Assembly (NCBI RefSeq): GCF_900104675.1
Contig: NZ_LT629945.1
Coordinates: 315,001 to 379,000 of the forward strand
Source of the DNA: Angelakisella massiliensis
Lineage (GTDB): Bacteria; Bacillota; Clostridia; Oscillospirales; Ruminococcaceae
Direction of reading: 5' to 3'
Length of the DNA stretch: 64,000 bases
Of this stretch, positions 44,009 to 51,053 are shown in pieces. The position numbers and the translations under genes are program-made. Positions within the stretch are counted from its first letter, which is position 1, and every line of letters begins with the position of its first letter. The notes beneath the pieces are model-generated. The model was not told the DNA's origin, did not search any database, and saw only the letters and a list, made by a program, of their open reading frames with translations.

Positions 44009-44461
44009 ATGAGTTTCGTAACATGGCATTTTTATGGGTATGGCATTAAGGTCGATGAGATCGGCGATGTTCCCAAGGAACGGATCAAATCGCTGATTGA
44101 CCTGGCTCCTGTCTTTAAGACTCGGCTCCAGGAACAGCTCAATGAAATGCAGATTTCGGATCCTGAGCTGATGGATTATTGCGATGCGATGCAGAACGCT
44201 GATCTTGACTTTGCTTTCCTTGGCCTGGCCTCCATTCTGAAATATGTAATGGAGGAGACGGAAGGCCTGAATTTTGTGGCGTGTGACAATTACGATAATG
44301 AGCATTTTCTCATTTTCACGCCGCAGTATCCTTGGCGGATGACAGAGCAGGAAAAGCTGGTCACAGAAGAATACTTGAACGACCTCTTTGCAAAGTATGT
44401 GGATATCCTGACAGATAAGGTAATCGACATTGATTATCAAACAGTGGAGAATGGAAACTAA
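44009..44461 (+). CDS. Unknown protein
   Basis: 150 residues, starting three bases after the previous stop; GAGGAGG precedes the ATG. The opening VTWHFYGYGIKVDEI and the regular helices (RIKSLIDLAPVFKTRLQEQL) suggest a compact cytosolic protein that often occurs in plasmid-like elements, but I recognise no named family. It ends the run of genes read from leader A; the next genes have their own promoter. Confidence 0.6.
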   Translation: MSFVTWHFYGYGIKVDEIGDVPKERIKSLIDLAPVFKTRLQEQLNEMQISDPELMDYCDAMQNADLDFAFLGLASILKYVMEETEGLNFVACDNYDNEHFLIFTPQYPWRMTEQEKLVTEEYLNDLFAKYVDILTDKVIDIDYQTVENGN

Positions 44462-44502
44462 TCGTATTTCCGCTCTCAGGAAGCATTACAGTATATGAAT
44501 CA

Positions 44503-44535
44503 ATTCGGTGCGAATATTGAATATTCGCACCGAAT
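44503..44535. promoter_or_regulatory. Perfect 16-bp palindromic operator of the AbrB/HipA-like operon
   Basis: ATTCGGTGCGAATATT and its exact complement flank a single G. The centre and right arm cover the -35 box (TTGAAT) of the promoter that drives the antitoxin-like gene. This is the usual layout of an autoregulated toxin-antitoxin operon. Confidence 0.8.
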
Positions 44536-44545
44536 TTCATATAAT
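44517..44545 (+). promoter_or_regulatory. SigA promoter of the AbrB/HipA-like operon
   Basis: TTGAAT and TATAAT with a 17-base spacer, 20 bases before the start codon at 44565. The -35 lies in the middle of the palindromic operator. Confidence 0.8.
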
Positions 44546-44564
44546 ATGATTGGGAGTGATCTAT

Positions 44565-45101
44565 ATGGAAAGGCGAATGGCAAAACTCAATATAAGCGCA
44601 TCTGGAGGAACCGCAGGACGCGGCGGAAAGACCTATAAAGTCACGCTTCCTACCTCATGGATTGAGGCCATGCAGCTGGATTCTGACCAGCGAGAAGTGG
44701 AGCTGCTGTTTGACGGGGGTCAAATTCTGATTATACGCCGGCAGACTATCGAATCATTTTTCCAAAAAAAACATGCGCTGAAACACACTCTGTGCCAGCT
44801 GCGTTTTTTTGATGGGGATATTCTGTGTACGGAAATTATGGCGGACTTTTCAGATAAGACACTGGTGTGTCAAAATTATACAGATAACCTTGTCAAAACT
44901 GCCTTTGGAAAAAACACCCTTCCAGTTTGGGAGGATTTTCAGGCTTTTTTGCAGGAGCGCTGCATTCCGAAAGAGCGAGCTGGCTTGCGAGAGTATCTGG
45001 AAACTTTAGGTGTGGATGAGTATGATCCACTGAGCATTATTCTCAAAACCGGTGGTCGTATGGCTGAAGATCAACAATGGTTGGAGGTACAATTCAAATG
45101 A
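44565..45101 (+). CDS. AbrB/MazE-like N-domain protein, candidate antitoxin
   Basis: 178 residues from the ATG at 44565 (GGGAG eight bases upstream). Residues about 5-60 resemble a SpoVT/AbrB swapped-hairpin DNA-binding domain (GGKTYKVTLPTSWIEAMQL, then VELLFDGGQILIIRR). The remaining ~110 residues are a helical domain that may hold the partner kinase. Its stop overlaps the start of the kinase gene by four bases (ATGA). The palindrome over its promoter is the likely binding site. Antitoxin function is inferred from context; AbrB-type antitoxins paired with HipA-like kinases are unusual, since HipB is normally an XRE protein. Confidence 0.65.
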   Translation: MERRMAKLNISASGGTAGRGGKTYKVTLPTSWIEAMQLDSDQREVELLFDGGQILIIRRQTIESFFQKKHALKHTLCQLRFFDGDILCTEIMADFSDKTLVCQNYTDNLVKTAFGKNTLPVWEDFQAFLQERCIPKERAGLREYLETLGVDEYDPLSIILKTGGRMAEDQQWLEVQFK

Positions 45102-45931
45102 GTATCCGCCTGGTCTCAAACGAGAAAATTGCAGAAACATCCAGCAAAGGCAATCAAGAAAAATGGTTGGATTCAAAAAACAACTGTTGGTACAAGCTGG
45201 ATCAATTCGGCTATGAGGCCTTAGCTGAAACAATGGCCTCCCTTCTGCTGGAAGAGAGCAACATTGAACTGAACACCCCTTTTAAGTTCGTGCGGTATCG
45301 GATGGAACGATTATATGCCCATGGCCACGAGCGTACCGGCTGTGTCAGTGCGAATTTTCTTTTGCCTGGGCAGTCCCTGGTCACAATCAACCGGCTGCTC
45401 AGTAACTATCTCGGGATGCCTCTCAGTCAAAAATTGTCCCAATTATCCAGTGATAAAAAGAGGATCGCCTATCTGGCTGATGCTACGGTGGAATATACAG
45501 GATTGCATCAATTTCCACAGTACCTTACTATGCTTTTTGAAATTGATGCACTTGTCTGTAATGATGACCGGCACCTGAACAATATCGCTGTGATCGAGCA
45601 AAAGGGGCAATTCCATTACTGCCCTATCTTTGATAACGGCGCCGGGCTGTTATCCAACATACTGTATTCCCCTATGGATATCGCCCCTGAAGGGCTGATT
45701 CCCTCGCTGCGTGCAAGGCCATTTCAGACGACCTTTATGCGTCAAGTGAACGCGGCGCGCAGCCTGTATGGAAAGCAGTTGGTGATTCCAAAATGGAACG
45801 CTGCTGCTATTCAAGAGCTGGCACAGCCATTGTTGGAGTATTATCCGGTACGGGACAGAGGAATCATTCTGGACCGTGTGACAGCATGTATTTTACGCAA
45901 TCAAAAAGCATTTGTTAATCCAGGAGAATGA
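45098..45931 (+). CDS. HipA/CtkA-like serine-threonine kinase, candidate toxin
   Basis: 277 residues from the ATG at 45098 (GGAGG upstream). The N-terminal KGNQEKWLDSKNNCWYKLD followed by FGYEALAETMASLLLE resembles the ATP-binding part of CtkA/HipA-type kinases. The catalytic loop is LVCNDDRHLNNIAVIE (about residue 155), and the metal-binding region is FHYCPIFDNGAGLLS, as in HipA (N-x-D-x-H-x-x-N and xxD). HipA phosphorylates glutamyl-tRNA synthetase and halts growth; CtkA targets host proteins. Here the AbrB-like partner and self-repressed promoter argue for a toxin-antitoxin role, but the target is unknown. Confidence 0.75.
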   Translation: MSIRLVSNEKIAETSSKGNQEKWLDSKNNCWYKLDQFGYEALAETMASLLLEESNIELNTPFKFVRYRMERLYAHGHERTGCVSANFLLPGQSLVTINRLLSNYLGMPLSQKLSQLSSDKKRIAYLADATVEYTGLHQFPQYLTMLFEIDALVCNDDRHLNNIAVIEQKGQFHYCPIFDNGAGLLSNILYSPMDIAPEGLIPSLRARPFQTTFMRQVNAARSLYGKQLVIPKWNAAAIQELAQPLLEYYPVRDRGIILDRVTACILRNQKAFVNPGE

Positions 45932-45932
45932 A

Positions 45933-46400
45933 ATGATTACCAAAGAACTGATTACAAATGGGATCGAGGAAGGTATTATCCAGTTTGTACCCGATCCCAA
46001 TGCTTGCATGGGAACAGTTTGCCAAATTGGGGAGCACTGGTTCTGTCTCAGCGATTTGGCTGCAGCTGAACGATCTCCCGATGAATACCTTGCATCTATG
46101 ACCCCAAAAGGCCTTGCTGACGAAGTATATGAAACACTCTACAGTTTCATGGACCCTGACGAACTCGCTGACGAATACGCCTACTATGAGGCATATTTGA
46201 AGGAAAGAGTGGAAGATAGTCAAAGCAATCAAATTTCCGATATCCTGGCCATGTTGGAAGCATGTCAGGCTGCCAAAAGCAAAGGGGACAGGACATTCAC
46301 CTGTCCCCTTTGCGGCGGACTGGTCGAATGGTGGCAGGTTCCGTATAATGGTCATTTGCGAATTGTCTGCAGCAAGTGTAAGATGCGGCTCATTCAGTAG
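45933..46400 (+). CDS. Unknown protein with C-terminal zinc ribbon, third gene of the kinase operon
   Basis: 155 residues from the ATG at 45933; AGGAGA lies in the end of the kinase gene. Residues 1 to about 110 are acidic and helical (TPKGLADEVYETLYSFMDPD). The C-terminal CPLCGGLVEWW and CSKCKMRL give a four-Cys zinc ribbon. The gene follows the kinase by one base and shares its terminator, so it may modulate the kinase or act as its substrate. No family recognised. Confidence 0.6.
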   Translation: MITKELITNGIEEGIIQFVPDPNACMGTVCQIGEHWFCLSDLAAAERSPDEYLASMTPKGLADEVYETLYSFMDPDELADEYAYYEAYLKERVEDSQSNQISDILAMLEACQAAKSKGDRTFTCPLCGGLVEWWQVPYNGHLRIVCSKCKMRLIQ

Positions 46401-46413
46401 CCGCTTGCCCCTC

Positions 46414-46442
46414 AAAAAGACCGCTTCGGCGGTCTTTTTTTT
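46414..46442 (+). terminator. Terminator of the AbrB/HipA-like operon
   Basis: AAAAAGACCGC pairs with GCGGTCTTTTT around a TTCG tetraloop, with eight T at the end. Confidence 0.95.
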
Positions 46443-46463
46443 ATCCCTGAAAGCAGCCTGATT

Positions 46464-47576
46464 CTACATCACGAAAGAGAGCCTGGGATTATCCGCAATC
46501 TGCGAAAGAAGAGAGCCAGAAACTGCCCACCCTTCCAGATCTGAACTCTGCTCACCGATACACGGATGGAGATAGGCGGAGTAGGTAGAAACTGAATTGA
46601 TAATACACTTCATCAGGAAACTGCGGAAATTCCGGATGGGCTTGCGGTATGCCAGCACTGAATTGACGATCCCCACAACATGAATCTGGGTAACTGCAAG
46701 CAGACGCTCCCGGACAGACTGGCTGGCAGATGGTTTTTTCAAGCTCTCTGCAATCAGGGAAACGATATTGTCTACCAGATCCAGATCTACATCTCCCCCG
46801 TCTGCCAGCTCCTCGTATTCGATCTGATCCCGTACCAGCTCCTCTACCTGCAGCACCGTTTTGGCAGTAAAGTCCTCAGAGAGCCGCTGGTAGAACTTCT
46901 TCTGCTGGAGAAGGTATTCCATTTTGGTAAAGTCCCCCTTATTGCAGGCATCAATCTGTTCTTCCAGAGCGGAGATCTTTTCCTCGTAAAAATTCTTTCC
47001 ATCCATCTCTGTATGGTTTATATCTGACTGATAGATAGAATTATTCTGGTTATAATCCATCTGACTAATACCTATATATGCAGGCAAAGAATCTTTCTCG
47101 GTATGGTCAAGGTTCATTACCGGTTTAGCCGCAGAGGTGGTAAAGATTTTTTCCTGCTTCTGCTCAGGCTTGGATACTTCCGGATGCGATGCGGGAGTCT
47201 GGACCGACTGGTGCGCAGCACAGCGGCGCATCGTTATGGTTTCCTTTGGAGGTTCACAAAAGAAGATGGAGGAAACCTGACCGGAGAACTGCTTTTCACA
47301 GAGAAGGCCACACTTCACCAAAGAATTGAAGGCAGCACTGATTGTAGGCTTGCTCACACCCAGCTCATCTGCCATATCCGCTCTGGACATCCGGACGTAC
47401 ACGGCTCCTGTTTTGTCTGTCCAGCCGTTTTTCAAGCTCAGGAACATTTTGTTGTAAAGCAGGATATAAAGCAACCTGGCCAGAGGGCTGAGCCTTTTGG
47501 CATAATATTTGCTCATGATAAAAGTCGGGGCCTGATTGAAGGCATAGTGGGTATTGGTGCTGGCTGAAATAAGCAT
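46464..47576 (-). CDS. RepA_N family replication initiator
   Basis: 370 residues; GGAGTG precedes the ATG by a few bases. The N-terminal ~120 residues are the RepA_N domain: KYYAKRLSPLARLLYILLYN, NGWTDKTGAVYVRMSRADMA and DELGVSKPTISAAFNSLVKC (winged helix). The middle is linker and coiled coil (KISALEEQIDACNKGDF), and the C-terminus is a helical host-specific domain. RepA_N proteins start theta replication of low-copy plasmids and of integrative elements that replicate after excision; the origin often lies inside the gene itself. Its presence says this element is plasmid-like when excised. Transcribed opposite to neighbours. Confidence 0.88.
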   Translation of the reverse strand: MLISASTNTHYAFNQAPTFIMSKYYAKRLSPLARLLYILLYNKMFLSLKNGWTDKTGAVYVRMSRADMADELGVSKPTISAAFNSLVKCGLLCEKQFSGQVSSIFFCEPPKETITMRRCAAHQSVQTPASHPEVSKPEQKQEKIFTTSAAKPVMNLDHTEKDSLPAYIGISQMDYNQNNSIYQSDINHTEMDGKNFYEEKISALEEQIDACNKGDFTKMEYLLQQKKFYQRLSEDFTAKTVLQVEELVRDQIEYEELADGGDVDLDLVDNIVSLIAESLKKPSASQSVRERLLAVTQIHVVGIVNSVLAYRKPIRNFRSFLMKCIINSVSTYSAYLHPCIGEQSSDLEGWAVSGSLLSQIADNPRLSFVM

Positions 47577-47724
47577 AAAATCACTCCGTTCTTAAAAAAG
47601 GGTGCATTTAATAAAGCCAAAGGCCTTTTCTCTTTTCGAAAAATGGCTTTAGCGTTGGCAGATCCCTTTCGGGCTATTTTTTTGCTGCCGATCTATTTCT
47701 GGCCAAATTGACCGGAATAGCAAC

Positions 47725-47756
47725 AAAAAAAGGCAGTGAAGATACACTTCACTGCC
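47725..47756 (-). terminator. Hairpin with T-run in the repA leader
   Basis: GGCAGTGAAG and CTTCACTGCC form a 10-bp stem with a 5-base loop; on the minus strand it is followed by seven T. It lies about 150 bases upstream of the repA start. It may be an attenuator of repA transcription, a known control mode in RepA_N plasmids, or the end of an unseen minus transcript. Confidence 0.65.
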
Positions 47757-47860
47757 TTAAAGCAACCCATCGTCCCTATTCTACTTTCGAATTTTTTGCC
47801 AAATTGGAGGATTTAACGAAAAATTTACGAGGAACACGCTATATTCAGCGCCTCAAAAAG

Positions 47861-47889
47861 TTGACAAATTATCGTATTTTGCGTAAAAT
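47861..47889 (+). promoter_or_regulatory. SigA promoter of a candidate small RNA
   Basis: TTGACA and TAAAAT with an exact 17-base spacer. The next start codon of a real gene is over 400 bases away, and a terminator follows at 48,036. Confidence 0.75.
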
Positions 47890-47895
47890 AAGAAA

Positions 47896-48072
47896 TGAAA
47901 GATGAAGGAAACACGCCAATGTTTCTTTCATTTAATGGGTACATTTCAGTGGTTGTGAAATGTATCAGTCGATGAGGTGTGGTGACCTGCATCGACATCC
48001 CCAGTATAACGAAATCCGTCGATACTGTCAAGAAAAAGAAGTTGCATGAGTTTATCATGCAACTTCTTTTTT
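47896..48072 (+). ncRNA. Candidate small RNA, about 175 nt, between repA and the ERF-like gene
   Basis: The predicted transcript starts after the promoter at 47,861 and ends at the terminator. It contains a bulged hairpin (AATGAAAGA..AACA / TGTT..TCTTTCATT), a 9-bp hairpin TACATTTCA/TGAAATGTA and an 11-bp hairpin GTCGATG-AGGT/ACCT-CATCGAC. A possible 18-residue leader frame (MFLSFNGYISVVVKCISR, AAGGA nine bases upstream) lies inside. Could be an antisense or replication-control RNA, a leader, or part of the origin. Confidence 0.5.
48036..48072 (+). terminator. Terminator of the candidate small RNA
   Basis: AAGAAGTTGCATGA pairs perfectly with TCATGCAACTTCTT around five bases, followed by TTTT. 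It ends two bases before the -35 box of the next promoter. Confidence 0.9.
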
Positions 48073-48074
48073 GC

Positions 48075-48103
48075 TTGACACGATACACTATATTCACTAA
48101 ACT
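48075..48103 (+). promoter_or_regulatory. SigA promoter of leader cassette B
   Basis: TTGACA and TAAACT with a 17-base spacer; matches the promoter of cassette A at 41,004. Confidence 0.8.
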
Positions 48104-48105
48104 TA

Positions 48106-48310
48106 AAGTAACCAAGTTGTTTTTCTGCTGTCCCTGTGACAGTAATGTGAGGCTCTGGAGTTCCAGAAGCCAGATTTCAAACTAAAAGGCACGATTGCGC
48201 CCAAATGGCGCAGTTGTGCCTTTTTTTCATTTTGCCGGAAAAGCAGCCTGTCTGGGTAGCTTTTCGAAATATAAAAACATCTAAACATCTAATTTGAAAG
48301 GAGAAAAATT
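48106..48310 (+). ncRNA. Structured 5' leader B with internal terminator
   Basis: Second copy of the leader at 41,035. Shared blocks are AAGTAACCAAGTTGTTTTT, CAGTAATGTGAGG, ATTTCAAAC, TTGTGCCTTTTTTTCATTT and CGAAATATAAAAACATCT. The first hairpin is CTGTC/GACAG instead of CTGC/GCAG, and the second is CTGG/CCAG instead of CCCAGG/CCTGGG, so the pairing is kept while bases change. Confidence 0.65.
48188..48227 (+). terminator. Intrinsic terminator inside leader B
   Basis: GGCAC.ATTGCGCC pairs with GGCGCAGT.GTGCC, followed by seven T, 84 bases before the coding start at 48311. Confidence 0.85.
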
Positions 48311-49831
48311 ATGACAAACAACGAAACACGTGAGCAGCGGAATCTTTATCGTGGCAGCTGCATCGGCCTGAAGTCTATCAACGAGGTTCCGATTGATATT
48401 GCTGCACTGGTCAAGGAGAACAGACCTGTTTCACCCGATGAGCCGGTTAAAAGATTCCTGCCTGTTATGGCACAGATTTCATGGTTCAAACTGCGGCATG
48501 GTGAAGAGGGAACAATCAGCACAGATATTGTTTCAAGTACCGATATGCAGGCGGTTGTTCGCGCTGATATTTTGGTTAATGGAAAGCCGATCTCCAATGC
48601 ATACGGAAGCGCAAACGCTTTGGTAGAAAGCAATGGAAACAACGGCGAATACTGGCTGATTGAAACTGCTGAAAGCCGAGCTGTTTCCCGGGCATTGAGA
48701 TATGCCGGATTCGGATGTCAGTTGGATCTGGATTACATTGATGAGGATGCTCCCTCCAGCTCCACTTCCAGTATCCAGCCCTCTGCCGAAAAAGCTGAAC
48801 CGTCTTCTGCTGAATCGGAAGCAGTGGCAACACCCGGTACAGTATCTGGAAAGGATATGAAGCTGGATGCCAATGCTACATCTTGCATCATCGACATCCA
48901 TGATCTGGAACCTGTTAATGAGCAGAAAGAAGATGAGCCAACAACTGATATTCAGCCGGCTACCACCAGTTCTCATCGCAGAACCCGGAAAGTGAAGGGA
49001 AAAGAAGCCACAGCCGAAGTAGCGGAGAACAATGCAGCTCTGAAAAATGATGGCTGTCTGATGAAGGTCGATGGTAAGTATCTCTATATCCAGCGCACTG
49101 AAACTGGCTGGGATTACACTGTTTACGATGTGGAATCCAAAAAGCAGTTGGACGGTGGAGTTCTGGAGGACGCTGGCCTTGACCTTTCTGGGGCTATTAC
49201 TCGAGCTTGTGAGCAGCAGAGTCTTAATTCCAAAAACATCAACGTAATGCCTCTGCAGCTTGTGGAAGAGCTGGAAGCCGCACAGCTTCCGGATCAGTCA
49301 ACCATCGCTGAACCGGAGACTGAGATGCCTGGAGCGATGCTGGAAACAGAAGCTGACACAGCTGTCCAGGGCAGCCTTTTCGAACTGAATACTGCTGATT
49401 CTGATGCGATGAGCGCACCGGAAACAACGCCGCAGGAAAAGTCCCCGGAAGAGCAGATTAAGGACTATGTACAGCTCGCACTGCAGTGCGACTCTCCCGA
49501 TCCGATCCTCGACCCCGAATTTTTCGGTGAACAGAATCAGGACCCCGAAGCATGCTTCATCAATGAAGGGAAGCGAGTTACCAAGATGCGCAACCGTGAC
49601 CTTCAGTGGGCAATTGATTTCCTCGATAGTCACAAAGATCTGTTGATGGATGTCAAGTATCCTGCCCCGTCTGGTTCTTTCGCCAACAAAACATACCGGC
49701 AGCTGTTTGAAGAATGCCCCCAGCAGATAGATCAGATCCTGGAAAAAGCAGCTATGCTGTACTATGGAGCCAACTTCCCGAACTATGCAGCGTTGCTGTT
49801 GATTCTGAAGCAAAGAAAATATGAAAGATAA
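48311..49831 (+). CDS. ERF/Sak-like single-strand annealing protein, extended
   Basis: 506 residues under leader B; AAAGGAG is seven to eight bases before the ATG. Residues about 45-150 (FLPVMAQISWFKLRHGEEG, ADILVNGKPISNAYGSANAL, ETAESRAVSRALRYAGFG) resemble ERF-type annealing proteins, in which the last motif corresponds to ETSAIGRALAYAGYG-like sequences. A long acidic, Ser/Glu/Pro-rich linker follows (about 155-450), with an inserted small domain at about 250-305 (LMKVDGKYLYIQRTETGWDY), and a conserved-looking C-terminal domain (RNRDLQWAIDFLDSHKDLLM). Probably aids recombination or replication of the element. Family assignment is moderate. Confidence 0.55.
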   Translation: MTNNETREQRNLYRGSCIGLKSINEVPIDIAALVKENRPVSPDEPVKRFLPVMAQISWFKLRHGEEGTISTDIVSSTDMQAVVRADILVNGKPISNAYGSANALVESNGNNGEYWLIETAESRAVSRALRYAGFGCQLDLDYIDEDAPSSSTSSIQPSAEKAEPSSAESEAVATPGTVSGKDMKLDANATSCIIDIHDLEPVNEQKEDEPTTDIQPATTSSHRRTRKVKGKEATAEVAENNAALKNDGCLMKVDGKYLYIQRTETGWDYTVYDVESKKQLDGGVLEDAGLDLSGAITRACEQQSLNSKNINVMPLQLVEELEAAQLPDQSTIAEPETEMPGAMLETEADTAVQGSLFELNTADSDAMSAPETTPQEKSPEEQIKDYVQLALQCDSPDPILDPEFFGEQNQDPEACFINEGKRVTKMRNRDLQWAIDFLDSHKDLLMDVKYPAPSGSFANKTYRQLFEECPQQIDQILEKAAMLYYGANFPNYAALLLILKQRKYER

Positions 49832-49854
49832 CGAAAGTGAGGAGAAAATCCGAG

Positions 49855-50961
49855 ATGTTTGATGATTTTTCCATTTTTGATGTGATGGGCCTTGTAGGCC
49901 TTGACCCTACTCGGATTAAATCCTCCAGTGGGTATTTTGACTGCCCTATTTGCGGCGGTAAGAAAAAGCTGAATGTCAATGTTAAAGTGGGTCATGGAGG
50001 CGTTTGCCGCTGTGCCAAATGCGCAGCAGGCGGCGATAAACTTGACCTGTATCTCCTTTTCCATAATCCGCGATTGGTGTCTACACGAACTAAGTCTGAT
50101 TCGATTTACTACCGCCCTTCAGAAGAAGACCGGAGTCGTGGAATGCGAGAGATCATGGAGGCATTGCACATTTACCGCCGCAATCCCAATTTCATGCGTA
50201 ATGTTGCCAAAGCCAAGACAGCTGCTGCTACAACACAGCAGCCGCAGATCAGCTCTCCGGAGCAGCGCCATGCTGTTTACAGCAGCTTTCTCCAGCTTCT
50301 GCAGCTGACATCAGCACATCGGGCCGCTCTTCATGACCGGGGCCTGACCGACCAGGAGATCGAGCGGATGCAGTTCCGCTCGACCCCCATGTTCGGGCGA
50401 ACTCAACTCGCTCAAAAGCTGATTGGCCAAGGATTGTCTCTGGAAGGTGTACCGGGTTTTTTCAAGCTCAGTACCACTGACGAAAAGACAGGTGAAGTTC
50501 ACGAGGAATGGAGTGTCTATTGTCCTGATCCTGGCTACTTTGTACCGATCCGAAATCGTGATGGTTTAATTGTAGCGATGCAAATTCGCCTTAATAAATC
50601 CACCACAGATAAGTCCAAGTACAGATTCTTCACCAGCGGCCGTGAGACCTTGTTAAACGGGCAAAGCGCAGTCAGCGAAATTCATGTCGAGATGTGCTCA
50701 CAGCCTCCACGATATGGTCTGTTGCTGCAGCAATGGCTTGCTGCAGTGCGCGACGACAACAGAAGGGGCAATAATGATACTTCTGCCTGGCAGGGTAAAA
50801 CCAATGGGGCAGCCCGGCATGATAGCCGGGGACATCAGCGATACAGGCCAGATGGCACTGTATCCGGTGCCATGAAAACGCATAGGCTGGCCACCGAGAA
50901 GGATGGTCTTCCAGGTTCCCTCGGCCTGGAGAACGGTGAAGTTGCGAGAGGGGCGATCTAA
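49855..50961 (+). CDS. Primase-like CHC2 zinc-finger protein, possibly truncated
   Basis: 368 residues from the ATG at 49855 (AGGAGA nine bases upstream). The N-terminus holds a DnaG-type zinc finger (FDCPICGGKKKLNVN, then CRCAKCAAGGDKLDLYL). The middle (LTSAHRAALHDRGLTDQEIE; GVPGFFKL; YFVPIRNRDGLIVAMQIRLN) is as expected before a Toprim domain. The Toprim itself is missing: from about residue 275 the sequence turns into Arg/Gly/Gln-rich text without fold signals. The gene may be broken by a frameshift or deletion near 50,690, or it may be a natural short form. The ERF-like gene precedes it directly. Confidence 0.65.
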   Translation: MFDDFSIFDVMGLVGLDPTRIKSSSGYFDCPICGGKKKLNVNVKVGHGGVCRCAKCAAGGDKLDLYLLFHNPRLVSTRTKSDSIYYRPSEEDRSRGMREIMEALHIYRRNPNFMRNVAKAKTAAATTQQPQISSPEQRHAVYSSFLQLLQLTSAHRAALHDRGLTDQEIERMQFRSTPMFGRTQLAQKLIGQGLSLEGVPGFFKLSTTDEKTGEVHEEWSVYCPDPGYFVPIRNRDGLIVAMQIRLNKSTTDKSKYRFFTSGRETLLNGQSAVSEIHVEMCSQPPRYGLLLQQWLAAVRDDNRRGNNDTSAWQGKTNGAARHDSRGHQRYRPDGTVSGAMKTHRLATEKDGLPGSLGLENGEVARGAI

Positions 50962-51053
50962 TTTGACTATGACTCTGTATGTCTAAGGCAGAGTCTGTGT
51001 GGCCGATAACTCGGCCACATTATTGTGCTTTAGACTAAAAAGGGGGAGAAGCT

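Noticed and set aside
47708-48185. Small plus-strand open frames in the repA upstream region (65 and 68 codons)
   Set aside because: One has no ribosome site and reads across the promoter of the candidate RNA; the other begins at a GTG inside a hairpin and reads through the terminator. Neither resembles a protein family.
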